Source of the DNA: Streptomyces dengpaensis
Lineage (GTDB): Bacteria; Actinomycetota; Actinomycetes; Streptomycetales; Streptomycetaceae
Assembly (NCBI RefSeq): GCF_002946835.1
Contig: NZ_CP026652.1
Location: 6,572,001-6,636,000, forward strand
Direction of reading: 5' to 3'
Length of the DNA: 64,000 bases
Part shown: one piece after another, positions 10,671-19,661 of the stretch
How positions within the stretch are numbered: position 1 is the first letter of the stretch
How the letters are laid out: each line of letters begins with the position of its first letter
Program-made: the position numbers and the translations under genes
The notes under the pieces: model-generated
Databases searched by the model: none
Told to the model about the DNA's origin: nothing
The model's input: only the letters and a program-made list of their open reading frames with translations

Positions 10671-13416
10671 GCCGCGCGTTGGTGTGCCGCGTCGGCTCGG
10701 CGGTAGCGGGATCCTCGGGCCATGGATGCTTGGGGTACCGCCCTCGCAACTCGGCCCGTACGGCCTTGTAGCCGTCCCTCCAGAAGGAGGCGAGGTCCGC
10801 GGTGACGGCGGCGGGGCGTCCGGCGGGGGAGAGGAGATGGACGAGTACGGGTACGCCGGCGACGGCCGGGGACTCGTGGAGGCCGAACATCTCCTGCAGC
10901 TTGACGGCGAGGACCGGCTGTCCGGGATCGCCGTAGTCGATCCGGATTCTGGACCCACTGGGCACCTCGATCCGCTCGGGTGCGAGTTCGTCCAGACGGG
11001 TCGCGTCCCCTGTGGCCCAGGGCAGCAGCCGGGTCAGCGCCTGCCCGGCGTCGATGCGCGCCAGATCGGCCCGCCGCCGGGCCCGGCCGAGCTCCGGCTC
11101 CAGCCACTCGTCCACGCGCGCGTGGAGCGCGTCGTCGGAGACGTCGGGCCAGGGGGTGCCCAGGTGCAGATGGAGAAAGGCGAGCCGCCGGCGCAGCACC
11201 TCGGCGTCGGGGGACCACCGCAACAGACCGAGCCCGTCCTCCCGCAACCCGTCGAGCAACGCGTCTCGTACGAGGCCGGAGCCGCCGTCCTTGACCGGCC
11301 GCACCGCCAGCTCCACCGCCCCGAGCCGCTCGACCCGCCGGGCGACGACGTCGCCGTCGGCCCAGCGGACCTCGTCGCCCTCGGCGTGCAACGGCGCCGA
11401 GGCCCGCCGCGCCGTGTCCTCGTCCACCACGGCCCCGAGGCGCACGCGCGCGTGCCCGGCACCCACGGGGCGATCGGCCACGGCGACAGCCAGCCAGGGC
11501 GCACCCCGCAGAGCGGAACCGTCTCCGACGTCCGCGCGCGTGCCGTTCACCATGAGATAGGACCCACCCTGCGCCCGAGCGACCCGCTCGGGGAACGCGA
11601 GAGCGGCGACCAGCCCAACGACCTGGTCATCCCCAGCACCGGCCGATCCACCCACCCGGGGCCCGGCACCGCCGACCGGCCCGCCCTGGCGCGCGGGCGG
11701 GGTTTCGCCCACTGTCCCGGCACCGCCGACCGGCCTGCCGTCGCGTGCGGGCCGGCTTTCGCCTACTGTCCCGGCACCGCCCACCTCCCCGGCCCCCGTC
11801 ACGGCCACGTCCCCCGCCGCCAGCCCATCCCCGCCGAGAGCCTCGGCGCTCGGTTCCCCGGGGAGACGGTCCTGCGCGGGTGGCTGCGCATGGCTCTGCC
11901 CCGTAGGCGTGGGTGCCGACGCGGTGCGCAGGCGCCTTGCCTCTGTGCGCCAGCGGGTCGCGTAGGCGTCGCCGCCGCGACGGGCGGTGCGCCAGGCTGC
12001 CGCGAGGTCGTCGCCGTACTCGCGGGGCGGCTCCTCGCTCAGGAGGGCGACCACCTCGGCAGCACGGTTGGCGCCGATCGCAGGGGTCGCGTCCAGCAGG
12101 GCCCGGGCGAGGCGCGGGTGCAGGCCCAGCCGGGACATGCGGACGCCCCGCTCGGTGGCCCTCCCCGCCGAGTCGACCGCGCCGATGGCCGACAGCACGG
12201 CGCGCGCCGCCGCCATCGCCCCACCCGGCGGCAAGTCGAGCAGCGCCAGGCCCGTCGCGTCCGGATCGCCCCAGCAGGCCGCCTGGAGGGCGAACGCCGT
12301 CAGGTCGGCCACCTTGATCTCCGGCGCGGGGAAGCGGACCAGACGGGCGTCCTCCGCCTCCGTCCAGCACCGGTACACCGCTCCGGGCGCCTCACGCCCG
12401 GCCCGTCCCGCCCGCTGCCGCCCGGCCGCCTGCGATGCCCGTACGGTCGTCAGCGCGCTCAGCCCGCGCGCGTGGTCCACCCGCGGCTCCCGCGCGAGCC
12501 CGGAGTCGACGACCACCCGCACTCCGGGAACCGTCAGCGACGACTCCGCCACGGCGGTGGCCAGCACCACCCGGCGGCCGGTCCCCGGAGACAGCACCGC
12601 GTCCTGCACGGCCGCCGGTGCCCGCCCGTGCACCTGGAGCACCTGGACCGGACCCAGGTCCCCCAGCTGACCGGCCACCCGAGCGATCTCCCCGACCCCG
12701 GGCAGGAAGCACAGCACATCCCCCTCACGCTCGGCCAGCGCCCGCCGCACCAGCGACGCCACATGCGTCAGCAGCGCCGGGTCCACCCGCATCCCGTGCG
12801 GTGGCCGTACAGGCCGTACGGGCGGCGCCCAGACCACCTCGACCGGATGCGAGACCCCTTGCGCCTCGATTACCGGCGCGTCGCCCAGCAGCCGGGCCCA
12901 GCCTTCCGCATCCGTCGTCGCGGACGCCGCTACCAGCCGCAGCTCGGGGCGGAGAGCGGCCCGTACGTCCAACAGGAAGGCGGCCACGGTGTCGGCGTCC
13001 AGATGCCGCTCATGGCACTCGTCGAGCACAACCACGTCCACGCCCGCGAGTTCCTGGTCCCGCTGGAGGCGCTGCAGCAGGACACCGGTGGTGACGACCT
13101 CCACGCGCGCGTGCCGGCCGACCACCCGCTCCCCGCGCACGGTGTAGCCGACGCTCTCGCCGACCTTCTCGCCGAGCAGCCACGCCATCCGCCGCGCGGC
13201 GGCACGGGCAGCGATCCGCCGCGGCTCGGCGACGACGACCCGGCGCACCGGCCGCCCGTCGTCGAGAAGTCCGGCGAGCGCCAGTGGCACAAGGGTGGTC
13301 TTGCCGGTACCGGGCGGCGCCACGAGCACCACGCTGCCCTCGCCCTCCAGAGCGTCGTGCAGACCGGGCAGGGCACCGCGCACGGGCAGCGCGTCCAGGG
13401 CGTCGTAACGGATCAC
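10660..13416 (-). CDS. hrpB: HrpB-type ATP-dependent helicase
   Basis: A 918-aa DEAH/RHA superfamily 2 helicase. Walker A is APPGTGKTTL (K39), motif Ia-like is VVAEPRRIAARAAA, Walker B is DECH (132-135), motif III is SATTD, and motif VI lies in RQRAGRAGREAPG. The HrpB C-terminal region is present (RYPKHPWPEDP near the end). Biological role in Streptomyces is not established. Length is above the usual 820-850 because of a Gly/Pro/Arg-rich insert near residues 530-590 built from an 18-aa repeat. Start ATG 13416 fits the family N-terminus. Confidence 0.92.
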   Translation of the reverse strand: MIRYDALDALPVRGALPGLHDALEGEGSVVLVAPPGTGKTTLVPLALAGLLDDGRPVRRVVVAEPRRIAARAAARRMAWLLGEKVGESVGYTVRGERVVGRHARVEVVTTGVLLQRLQRDQELAGVDVVVLDECHERHLDADTVAAFLLDVRAALRPELRLVAASATTDAEGWARLLGDAPVIEAQGVSHPVEVVWAPPVRPVRPPHGMRVDPALLTHVASLVRRALAEREGDVLCFLPGVGEIARVAGQLGDLGPVQVLQVHGRAPAAVQDAVLSPGTGRRVVLATAVAESSLTVPGVRVVVDSGLAREPRVDHARGLSALTTVRASQAAGRQRAGRAGREAPGAVYRCWTEAEDARLVRFPAPEIKVADLTAFALQAACWGDPDATGLALLDLPPGGAMAAARAVLSAIGAVDSAGRATERGVRMSRLGLHPRLARALLDATPAIGANRAAEVVALLSEEPPREYGDDLAAAWRTARRGGDAYATRWRTEARRLRTASAPTPTGQSHAQPPAQDRLPGEPSAEALGGDGLAAGDVAVTGAGEVGGAGTVGESRPARDGRPVGGAGTVGETPPARQGGPVGGAGPRVGGSAGAGDDQVVGLVAALAFPERVARAQGGSYLMVNGTRADVGDGSALRGAPWLAVAVADRPVGAGHARVRLGAVVDEDTARRASAPLHAEGDEVRWADGDVVARRVERLGAVELAVRPVKDGGSGLVRDALLDGLREDGLGLLRWSPDAEVLRRRLAFLHLHLGTPWPDVSDDALHARVDEWLEPELGRARRRADLARIDAGQALTRLLPWATGDATRLDELAPERIEVPSGSRIRIDYGDPGQPVLAVKLQEMFGLHESPAVAGVPVLVHLLSPAGRPAAVTADLASFWRDGYKAVRAELRGRYPKHPWPEDPATAEPTRHTNARLRR
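11662..11786. repeat. 54-bp (18-codon) repeat inside hrpB
   Basis: The motif CCCGGCACCGCCGACCGGC recurs at exact 54-bp spacing (11662, 11716, 11770). It encodes the in-frame 18-aa unit VGGAGTVGE..PAR.GRP in the low-complexity insert of HrpB. The array keeps the frame. Confidence 0.8.
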
Positions 13417-13494
13417 GCCCCCAGTCTCGTACGGGCGTCAAACCGGTCGCGTACGAGCCTCACAACGCCGTCCACGCACGCGTGCAGGCCGCAA

Positions 13495-13620
13495 ACGCCT
13501 GCCCGCGTGCGTGGCCCGCAGACGCCTGCCCGCGTGCGTGCGCCCGCATACGCCTGCCCGCGTGCGTGGCCCGCAGACGCCTGCCCGCGTGCGTGCGCCC
13601 GCATACGCCTGCACACGCGC
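13495..13620. repeat. 55-bp higher-order repeat between hrpB and a methyltransferase
   Basis: A 27-bp unit and a 28-bp unit, both starting ACGCCTGCCCGCGTGCGTG, alternate twice (13495-13549 and 13550-13604) and a partial unit follows. The copies are identical. They fill most of the 13417-13664 gap; no ORF with coding character is seen there. Confidence 0.9.
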
Positions 13621-13664
13621 GCGCTTCCATCCGACCCCGTAGGCCAGTCCCCCGACCCCGTACG

Positions 13665-14471
13665 TCATTCCCGCTCGCACACAAAGATCGCCGTCCCGGG
13701 TATCAGATTCCCGCGCAGCGGGGACCAGCCGCCCCATTCCTGGGTGTTCCAGGCGGGCCACTCCGGCTCGACGAGGTCGAGGAGGCGGAAGCCGCCGGCC
13801 ACGACGTCGCGGACGCGGTCGCCGATCGTGCGGTGGTGCTCGACGTACACCGCGTGGCCCTCCTCGTCCTGCTCCACGTACGGAGTCCGGTCGAAGTACG
13901 AGGCGGACACGCTCAGCCCCTCGGGGCCCGGCTCGTCCGGGAAGGCCCAGCGGATCGGGTGGGTCACCGAGAAGACGAAGCGGCCGCCGGGGCGCAGCAC
14001 CCGGTGCACCTCCCGCAGGACACGGACCGGGTCGGCGACGAACGGCAGCGCGCCGTACGCCGAGCACGCCAGGTCGAAGGAGCCGTCGGCGAACGGCAGG
14101 GCGCCGGCGTCGGCCTCCACCAGGGGCACGCCGCCGATGCGCAGCGCGTGCTGGAGCTGGCGGTGGGAGAGGTCCAGGGCCACCGGGCGGGCTCCCTGGC
14201 GGATCAGCCAGCGCGAGCACTGGGCCGCCCCGGCGCCGATCTCCAGGACGTCCTTGCCCTTGAGGTCCTCCGGCGGGCCGAGCAGCTCGGCCTCCACCTC
14301 GTCGAGGCCCTCGGGACCCCACACGAAGCGGTCGTCCCCGAGGAAGGTGCCGTGCTCGATCTGGTACTCGTCCGCGTTCCGGTCCCACCAGCCCCGGCTG
14401 GCACAGGAACTCTCCGTGTCGCCCGCGTCGCGTCGGGTGGCTTCCGGTTCGAACGGTTCGTGCTCTTGGAT
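13665..14471 (-). CDS. class I SAM-dependent methyltransferase, apparent non-canonical start
   Basis: A protein of about 268 aa with a Rossmann methyltransferase core: motif I VLEIGAGAAQCSRWL, LDLSHRQLQHA, DAGALPFADGSFDL, and LREVHRVLRPGGRFVFS. Substrate unknown. The frame is open back to 14693, but homology-like sequence begins near QEHEPFEP. A strong ribosome site (GAGGGAG, 14478-14484) sits 6 nt before an ATC codon at 14471-14469, where ATG would be expected; no ATG, GTG or TTG lies at a sensible place. Either ATC is used as a rare start, or the start was lost, or ATG 14612 is used without a good ribosome site. Confidence 0.8.
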   Translation of the reverse strand: MQEHEPFEPEATRRDAGDTESSCASRGWWDRNADEYQIEHGTFLGDDRFVWGPEGLDEVEAELLGPPEDLKGKDVLEIGAGAAQCSRWLIRQGARPVALDLSHRQLQHALRIGGVPLVEADAGALPFADGSFDLACSAYGALPFVADPVRVLREVHRVLRPGGRFVFSVTHPIRWAFPDEPGPEGLSVSASYFDRTPYVEQDEEGHAVYVEHHRTIGDRVRDVVAGGFRLLDLVEPEWPAWNTQEWGGWSPLRGNLIPGTAIFVCERE

Positions 14472-14611
14472 GATCGGCTCCCTCGTCGTACTCTTCCGTG
14501 CAACCCGTCTCGGTGTGTCGCGGCAGGGGCGTCCTACCGTCCGCGTGGCCTCGTGAGACAGGTCTTGTGCCGGGAATGCGGCGATCCGCCCCGGGTGTGC
14601 GCCTTCGCGCA

Positions 14612-14640
14612 TTGACCCTGCCCGGCTGCCCCCGTATGCT
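14612..14640 (+). promoter_or_regulatory. rpsA promoter, HrdB-type consensus
   Basis: The -35 box TTGACC (14612-14617) and -10 box TATGCT (14635-14640) are separated by exactly 17 bp. Transcription would start near 14647, giving a leader of about 210 nt before the rpsA ATG. Confidence 0.75.
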
Positions 14641-14858
14641 ACAAGTTGCGCTGCGGGCCTGCGCACCTCAGACGTAGCAGGCTGCGCTCGCATCTGTATG
14701 TATGTCCCCTCGGTTCTCGAGGCGCCATCGGTAAGTGTTCGTGATGAACGCCCGCCGGATACGGCGCTTCCTTGGCTGTCCGGCTTCTACAGGGCGAAAC
14801 GGGCTCCCGGCGTAAGCAGTACCTACGACTCAATGTCCGTACCGGAGCCCTTTCCCAC

Positions 14859-16358
14859 ATGACGAGCAGCACCGAGACCACCGCCACCACCCCGCAGGTT
14901 GCGGTCAACGACATCGGTAACGAGGAAGCCTTCCTCGCCGCGATCGACGAGACGATCAAGTACTTCAACGACGGCGACATCGTCGACGGCGTCATCGTGA
15001 AGGTCGACCGGGACGAGGTCCTGCTCGACATCGGTTACAAGACCGAAGGTGTCATCCCGAGCCGCGAGCTTTCGATCAAGCACGACGTCGACCCGAACGA
15101 GGTCGTGGCCGTCGGCGACGAGATCGAAGCCCTTGTTCTCCAGAAGGAGGACAAGGAAGGCCGCCTGATCCTCTCGAAGAAGCGCGCCCAGTACGAGCGT
15201 GCCTGGGGCACCATCGAGAAGATCAAGGAAGAGGACGGCATCGTCACCGGTACCGTCATCGAGGTCGTCAAGGGTGGTCTCATCCTCGACATCGGCCTCC
15301 GCGGCTTCCTGCCCGCGTCTCTCGTCGAGATGCGCCGCGTCCGCGACCTCCAGCCCTACGTGGGCAAGGAGCTCGAGGCGAAGATCATCGAGCTGGACAA
15401 GAACCGCAACAACGTGGTCCTGTCCCGCCGTGCCTGGCTGGAGCAGACCCAGTCCGAGGTCCGCCAGACGTTCCTCACCACCCTCCAGAAGGGGCAGGTC
15501 CGCTCCGGCGTCGTGTCCTCGATCGTCAACTTCGGTGCCTTCGTGGACCTGGGTGGCGTCGACGGCCTCGTGCACGTCTCCGAGCTCTCCTGGAAGCACA
15601 TCGACCACCCCTCCGAGGTTGTCGAGGTCGGCCAGGAAGTCACCGTCGAGGTCCTCGACGTCGACATGGACCGCGAGCGCGTCTCCCTGTCGCTCAAGGC
15701 GACGCAGGAAGACCCGTGGCAGCAGTTCGCCCGTACGCACCAGATCGGTCAGGTCGTCCCGGGTAAGGTCACCAAGCTGGTTCCGTTCGGTGCGTTCGTC
15801 CGCGTGGACGAGGGCATCGAGGGTCTGGTCCACATCTCCGAGCTGGCCGAGCGCCACGTGGAGATCCCGGAGCAGGTCGTCCAGGTCAACGACGAGATCT
15901 TCGTCAAGGTCATCGACATCGACCTCGAGCGTCGTCGCATCAGCCTCTCGCTGAAGCAGGCCAACGAGTCCTTCGGTGCCGACCCGGCCTCGGTCGAGTT
16001 CGACCCGACCCTGTACGGCATGGCCGCGTCCTACGACGACCAGGGCAACTACATCTACCCCGAGGGCTTCGACCCCGAGACCAACGACTGGCTCGAGGGC
16101 TACGAGAAGCAGCGCGAGGAGTGGGAGCGCCAGTACGCCGAGGCGCAGGCTCGCTTCGAGCAGCACCAGGCGCAGGTCATCAAGTCCCGCGAGGCCGACG
16201 CCGCCGCGGCGGCCGAGGGCGGCGACGCGGCGGGTGCGGCTCCGGCCGCCTCCGGCGGTGGCTCGTACTCCTCGGAGTCCGCAGACAACTCCGGCGCCCT
16301 GGCGTCGGACGAGGCCCTGGCTGCCCTCCGCGAGAAGCTCGCCGGCGGCCAGAGCTGA
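14859..16358 (+). CDS. rpsA: 30S ribosomal protein S1
   Basis: A 499-aa ribosomal protein S1 with four S1/OB-fold repeats. Each starts with a G-x-V-x-(G) strand (IVDGVIVKV, IVTGTVIEV, VRSGVVSSI, VVPGKVTKL), and the third and fourth carry NFGAFVDLGGVDGLVHVSEL and PFGAFVRVDEGIEGLVHISE. An acidic/Ala-rich tail follows. S1 binds mRNA and aids translation initiation; actinobacterial S1 has four repeats rather than six. ATG 14859 matches the conserved N-terminus, with GGAG about 11 nt upstream. A strong promoter and terminator frame it as a single-gene unit. Confidence 0.98.
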   Translation: MTSSTETTATTPQVAVNDIGNEEAFLAAIDETIKYFNDGDIVDGVIVKVDRDEVLLDIGYKTEGVIPSRELSIKHDVDPNEVVAVGDEIEALVLQKEDKEGRLILSKKRAQYERAWGTIEKIKEEDGIVTGTVIEVVKGGLILDIGLRGFLPASLVEMRRVRDLQPYVGKELEAKIIELDKNRNNVVLSRRAWLEQTQSEVRQTFLTTLQKGQVRSGVVSSIVNFGAFVDLGGVDGLVHVSELSWKHIDHPSEVVEVGQEVTVEVLDVDMDRERVSLSLKATQEDPWQQFARTHQIGQVVPGKVTKLVPFGAFVRVDEGIEGLVHISELAERHVEIPEQVVQVNDEIFVKVIDIDLERRRISLSLKQANESFGADPASVEFDPTLYGMAASYDDQGNYIYPEGFDPETNDWLEGYEKQREEWERQYAEAQARFEQHQAQVIKSREADAAAAAEGGDAAGAAPAASGGGSYSSESADNSGALASDEALAALREKLAGGQS

Positions 16359-16386
16359 AAGCTCACCGCTAGGCAGTAGTTCGTGA

Positions 16387-16422
16387 CTGCGGGCCCGCAC
16401 CCAACTGGGTGCGGGCCCGCAG
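16387..16422 (+). terminator. rpsA terminator
   Basis: A perfect 17-bp inverted repeat (16387-16403 with 16406-16422, CTGCGGGCCCGCACCCA) 28 nt after the rpsA stop, with a GC-rich stem and no U-run. Confidence 0.9.
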
Positions 16423-16597
16423 CGCGTTTCCGCCGCGGCACGAACTCCGCGTCCCCGTCCAGGTGTTCACCGGCGTCAACGCGGACGCGCACCTCTGCGA
16501 CGAGTCGGCCGGCATGACCCAGGAGATGCGATACCGCACCGCGAAGTGCGGTCGTCCTCGCAGCCGTTCGTGGTGGCTGGAAAGTCGCTGAGAGGTG

Positions 16598-16640
16598 GCG
16601 GTGCGGAGCGCGGGGCGGGAATGACCGCGCTCCGCACCGC
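16598..16640. repeat. 16-bp inverted repeat upstream of the PAC2 gene
   Basis: GCGGTGCGGAGCGCGG (16598-16613) pairs perfectly with 16625-16640 across an 11-nt loop. The 3' arm ends 35 nt before the GTG of the PAC2 gene. It may be a terminator for upstream read-through or a leader hairpin. The rest of the 16359-16675 gap holds the rpsA terminator and no convincing gene. Confidence 0.7.
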
Positions 16641-16675
16641 GTTGTGGAGGACGAACACGAGGAGGAGCGGTCACA

Positions 16676-17614
16676 GTGCTTGATCCGCAGGGTTTGTACG
16701 CATGGGAGCCGAAGGGCTTGGCCGTTGTCGACGTGGCGCTTGCCCAGGAGTCGGCCGGTCTTGTCATGCTCTACCACTTCGACGGATACATCGACGCGGG
16801 CGAAACCGGCGACCAGATCGTCGACCGGCTGCTCGACTCGCTGCCCCACCAGGTCGTGGCCCGCTTCGACCACGACCGGCTCGTGGACTACCGGGCCCGC
16901 CGCCCGCTGCTGACGTTCAAGCGCGACCGCTGGACCGACTACGAAGAGCCCGCCATCGAGGTGCGCCTCGTGCAGGACGCCACGGGCGCGCCCTTCCTGC
17001 TGCTCTCCGGCCCCGAGCCGGACGTCGAGTGGGAGCGCTTCGCCGCCGCCGTCCAGCAGATCGTGGAACGGCTCGGCGTCCGTCTCTCCGTGAACTTCTC
17101 CGGCATCCCCATGGGCGTCCCGCACACCCGCCCCGTGGGTCTCACCCCGCACGGCAACCGCAGCGAGCTGGTGCCCGGCCACCACAGCCCCTTCGACGAG
17201 GCGCAGGTACCCGGAAGCGCCGAGTCCCTTGTCCAGTACCGCCTCATGGAGGCCGGACACGACGTCCTGGGCATCGCGGCGCACGTGCCGCACTACATCG
17301 CCCGCTCTCCGTACCCGGACGCCGCGCTGACCGTCCTGGAGTCCATCACGGCCGCCACCGGCCTGGTCGTCCCCGGCATCGCGCACTCCCTGCGCAACGA
17401 TGCGCGCCGCACGCAGACGGAGATCGACCGGCAGATCCAGGAGGGCGACGAAGAGCTCGTCGCCCTCGTCCAGGGCCTCGAGCACCAGTACGACGCCCTG
17501 GCGGGCGCCGAGACGCGGGGCAACATGCTCGCGGAGCCGGTGGACATCCCGTCGGCGGACGAGATCGGCCGGGAGTTCGAACGCTTCCTGGCGGAGCGTG
17601 AAGGCGACGCCTAG
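16676..17614 (+). CDS. PAC2 family protein
   Basis: A 312-aa protein starting at GTG 16676 behind GAGGAGGAGCGG. It shows the PAC2 (proteasome assembly chaperone 2-like) fold markers: [49 protein letters not shown] and [15 protein letters not shown]. Bacterial members belong to the actinobacterial branch of this superfamily; a role in proteasome assembly is not shown for them. The C-terminus is helical and charged. coaE follows after 91 nt containing a hairpin. Confidence 0.88.
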   Translation: MLDPQGLYAWEPKGLAVVDVALAQESAGLVMLYHFDGYIDAGETGDQIVDRLLDSLPHQVVARFDHDRLVDYRARRPLLTFKRDRWTDYEEPAIEVRLVQDATGAPFLLLSGPEPDVEWERFAAAVQQIVERLGVRLSVNFSGIPMGVPHTRPVGLTPHGNRSELVPGHHSPFDEAQVPGSAESLVQYRLMEAGHDVLGIAAHVPHYIARSPYPDAALTVLESITAATGLVVPGIAHSLRNDARRTQTEIDRQIQEGDEELVALVQGLEHQYDALAGAETRGNMLAEPVDIPSADEIGREFERFLAEREGDA

Positions 17615-17636
17615 CCCGGATTTCCCTGTCGACTCG

Positions 17637-17664
17637 GGAGCCCTGGCGCAGAGCCGGGGGCTCC
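17637..17664 (+). terminator. possible PAC2 terminator hairpin
   Basis: GGAGCCCTGGC (17637-17647) pairs with 17653-17664 with one G-U pair and one bulged G around a 5-nt loop, 22 nt after the PAC2 stop. Confidence 0.4.
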
Positions 17665-17705
17665 TGTCGGAGGGCCTGTCAGTGGCAGCCCCTAAGCTGC
17701 TGGGC

Positions 17706-18311
17706 ATGCTGAAGGTAGGCCTGACCGGTGGGATCGGCGCCGGCAAGAGCGAAGTGTCGCGGCTGCTCGTCGAGCACGGCGCGGTGCTGATCGACGCGGA
17801 CAGGATCGCGCGGGAAGTCGTCGCGCCCGGAACTCCCGGGCTCGCGGCGGTCGTCGAGGCCTTCGGCGAGGACGTGCTCGCACCGGACGGCAGCCTGGAC
17901 CGGCCCAAGCTGGGCTCGATCGTGTTCGCCGACCCCGAGAAGCTCGCCGTCCTGAACTCGATCGTGCACCCCTTGGTGGGCGCCCGCTCCCGCGCGCTCG
18001 AAGACGCCGCCTCCGAGGACGCCGTCGTCATCCACGACGTTCCGCTCCTCGCGGAGAACGGTCTGGCGCCGCTGTACGACCTCGTGATCGTCGTCGACGC
18101 CAGTCCCGCGACCCAGCTCGACCGGCTCATACGGCTGCGGGGCATGACCGAAGAGGACGCCCGCGCGCGGATGGCCGTCCAGGCCCCGCGTGAGAAGCGC
18201 CTGGAGATCGCGGACGTCGTCATCGACAATGACGTACCCCTGGAGGAACTGGAGCGGCGCGTCCGGGACGTTTGGGCGGATCTCGTGCGGCGGGCGTCTC
18301 GGAAGGCCTGA
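17706..18311 (+). CDS. coaE: dephospho-CoA kinase
   Basis: A 201-aa enzyme phosphorylating the 3'-OH of dephospho-CoA, the last step of CoA synthesis. The P-loop [14 protein letters not shown] is at residues 5-18, followed by [14 protein letters not shown] and [10 protein letters not shown], with [16 protein letters not shown] in the lid region. Length is typical of a single-domain CoaE (some actinobacteria carry a fused C-terminal domain, absent here). No ribosome site is seen; TAAGCT 12-7 nt before the ATG could be a -10 box for a leaderless message. Confidence 0.95.
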   Translation: MLKVGLTGGIGAGKSEVSRLLVEHGAVLIDADRIAREVVAPGTPGLAAVVEAFGEDVLAPDGSLDRPKLGSIVFADPEKLAVLNSIVHPLVGARSRALEDAASEDAVVIHDVPLLAENGLAPLYDLVIVVDASPATQLDRLIRLRGMTEEDARARMAVQAPREKRLEIADVVIDNDVPLEELERRVRDVWADLVRRASRKA

Positions 18312-18339
18312 CAGAAGCGGGCGAGAGAGGGCGGGGAGC

Positions 18340-18726
18340 GTGGTCGTACTCGCGGCGTTGACCGCCCTGGGCGGTCTGGTGGCCCTGCTGGCAGGGGCGT
18401 ACGGCCTGCGGCAGACGCGGCGCATCCGCGCGGCGGGACGGGTGACCGAGGCGCTGGTGAAGCCGCCGCAGCCGGGGTCGGAGCGGCCGCTGCTGCAGTT
18501 CGAGACGGCGGACGGACGCGTCGTCGAGGTCGTCTCGCCGGTGCCGCGCAGCCGTCGCCGACCGCTCACCGAGGGCGGTCACATACGCCTGTTCTACGAC
18601 GTCGACGATCCCCGCGAGACGGTGCTGCTCGGCAGCGAGCGCGCCGCATCGGACCGGGCTTTCGTGGTGGTCGGCGCGGCGCTGATCGTGCTGGAGATCG
18701 CGCTCGCGGTGTTCGGCCCTCGATGA
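18340..18726 (+). CDS. DUF3592-like membrane protein
   Basis: A 128-aa protein with transmembrane helices at both ends (VVLAALTALGGLVALLAGAYGL and FVVVGAALIVLEIALAVFG). The soluble middle, LLQFETADGRVVEVVSPVP then GGHIRLFYDVDDPRETVL, fits DUF3592. GTG 18340 is chosen because the first helix starts there and AGAGAGG precedes it. It follows coaE by 28 nt and may be co-transcribed. Function unknown. Confidence 0.72.
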   Translation: MVVLAALTALGGLVALLAGAYGLRQTRRIRAAGRVTEALVKPPQPGSERPLLQFETADGRVVEVVSPVPRSRRRPLTEGGHIRLFYDVDDPRETVLLGSERAASDRAFVVVGAALIVLEIALAVFGPR

Positions 18727-18836
18727 CGGACCCGAGGACCACGCGTGTGCGCCGGTGACGACGACGGTGGAACGACCATGGAATAGGGGCCCCTGATCGG
18801 GGCGTTGAACCGCTGCAGTGAGGGAAGGACTCAGCC

Positions 18837-19217
18837 GTGCCCGAGACCAGCGGTTCAACCGGACGTACTCCGGAGACGCATGTCATCGACTTCCGTGCCG
18901 CCGAGCGACTGCTTGCCGCGCGGGACCCGCGGGGCGCGGTGAAGCTGCTCGACTCAGTCATCGCCGCGCATCCGGAGAACACGGCGGCACGGCTGCTGCG
19001 CGCGCGTGCCTTCTTTGCCGCCGCGCAACTGCGCCCCGCCGAGCTGGAGTTCACGATCGTGCTGGAGCGCGAGCCGGACAACGCGTTCGCGCACTTCGCG
19101 CTCGCCCGCACCTATGAGCGCCAACGCCGCCCCGAGCAGGCGAAGCGGCACTTCAGACTGGCGGCGGCGCTCGACCCGAAGCCGCAGTACCTGGAAGCGG
19201 CGCGCTTCGACGCGTAA
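18837..19217 (+). CDS. tetratricopeptide repeat protein
   Basis: A 126-aa protein with about three TPR helices pairs: AERLLAARDPRGAVKLLDSV, TAARLLRARAFFAAAQLRPA and AFAHFALARTYERQRRPEQA, followed by FRLAAALDPKPQY. TPRs mediate protein contacts; the partner is unknown. The GTG start is supported by AGGGAAGGA 8-9 nt upstream. Confidence 0.85.
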   Translation: MPETSGSTGRTPETHVIDFRAAERLLAARDPRGAVKLLDSVIAAHPENTAARLLRARAFFAAAQLRPAELEFTIVLEREPDNAFAHFALARTYERQRRPEQAKRHFRLAAALDPKPQYLEAARFDA

Positions 19218-19265
19218 GGCCTGTTGTGGCTGTCGTAGCTGTCGCAGGGCCCTGGTTGTGGTGGG

Positions 19266-19568
19266 TCAGGGACGGCGATGCTGCGGCGGCCGGTACGGAG
19301 GCCGCGACTGCGGCGGCTCCAGCGGCTCGTACGGCGGGACGTCGCGGCCCGGCTGGTAGTGCGGCCCCTGGCGGATGTGCCGCAGGATCATGGCCATGTC
19401 CACGGTGACGATCAGCCACAGCGCGCCGCAGGCGGCCGCCCATCCGGGCCGCCCCGCCAGGGAGAACGCCACCGTCCCGGCGATCGTCCAGATCAGGCCC
19501 CAGACACTCAGCCAGAAGCGCATCCGCAGAGCACTGCGCGCTGTCGTCGGTTCACTGCCCGTACGCAT
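19266..19568 (-). CDS. DUF6343 family small membrane protein
   Basis: A 100-aa protein starting MRTGSEPTTARSALRMRFWL, with two transmembrane helices (WGLIWTIAGTVAFSLAG; AACGALWLIVTVDMAMILR) and a Pro/Arg-rich cytoplasmic tail (PGRDVPPYEPLEPPQS). The sequence matches what I know as DUF6343, a Streptomyces family of unknown function. It is divergent from the acyltransferase-like gene. Confidence 0.78.
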   Translation of the reverse strand: MRTGSEPTTARSALRMRFWLSVWGLIWTIAGTVAFSLAGRPGWAAACGALWLIVTVDMAMILRHIRQGPHYQPGRDVPPYEPLEPPQSRPPYRPPQHRRP

Positions 19569-19661
19569 CAGGATCACTACTCCTACTGGGAAACGTACTC
19601 TTCGTGGTGCACGTTCACCAAGGGAGAGCGGTCGGACCGACGACCGACGGGGGAGGCTACG

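Noticed and set aside
13495..13620. Possible CRISPR array
   Set aside because: The 27/28-bp units are directly contiguous with no unique spacers, and no cas genes are nearby.
16409..16591. 60-codon plus-strand frame after rpsA
   Set aside because: Its only start lies inside the rpsA terminator stem and there is no ribosome site; no homologue is recognised.
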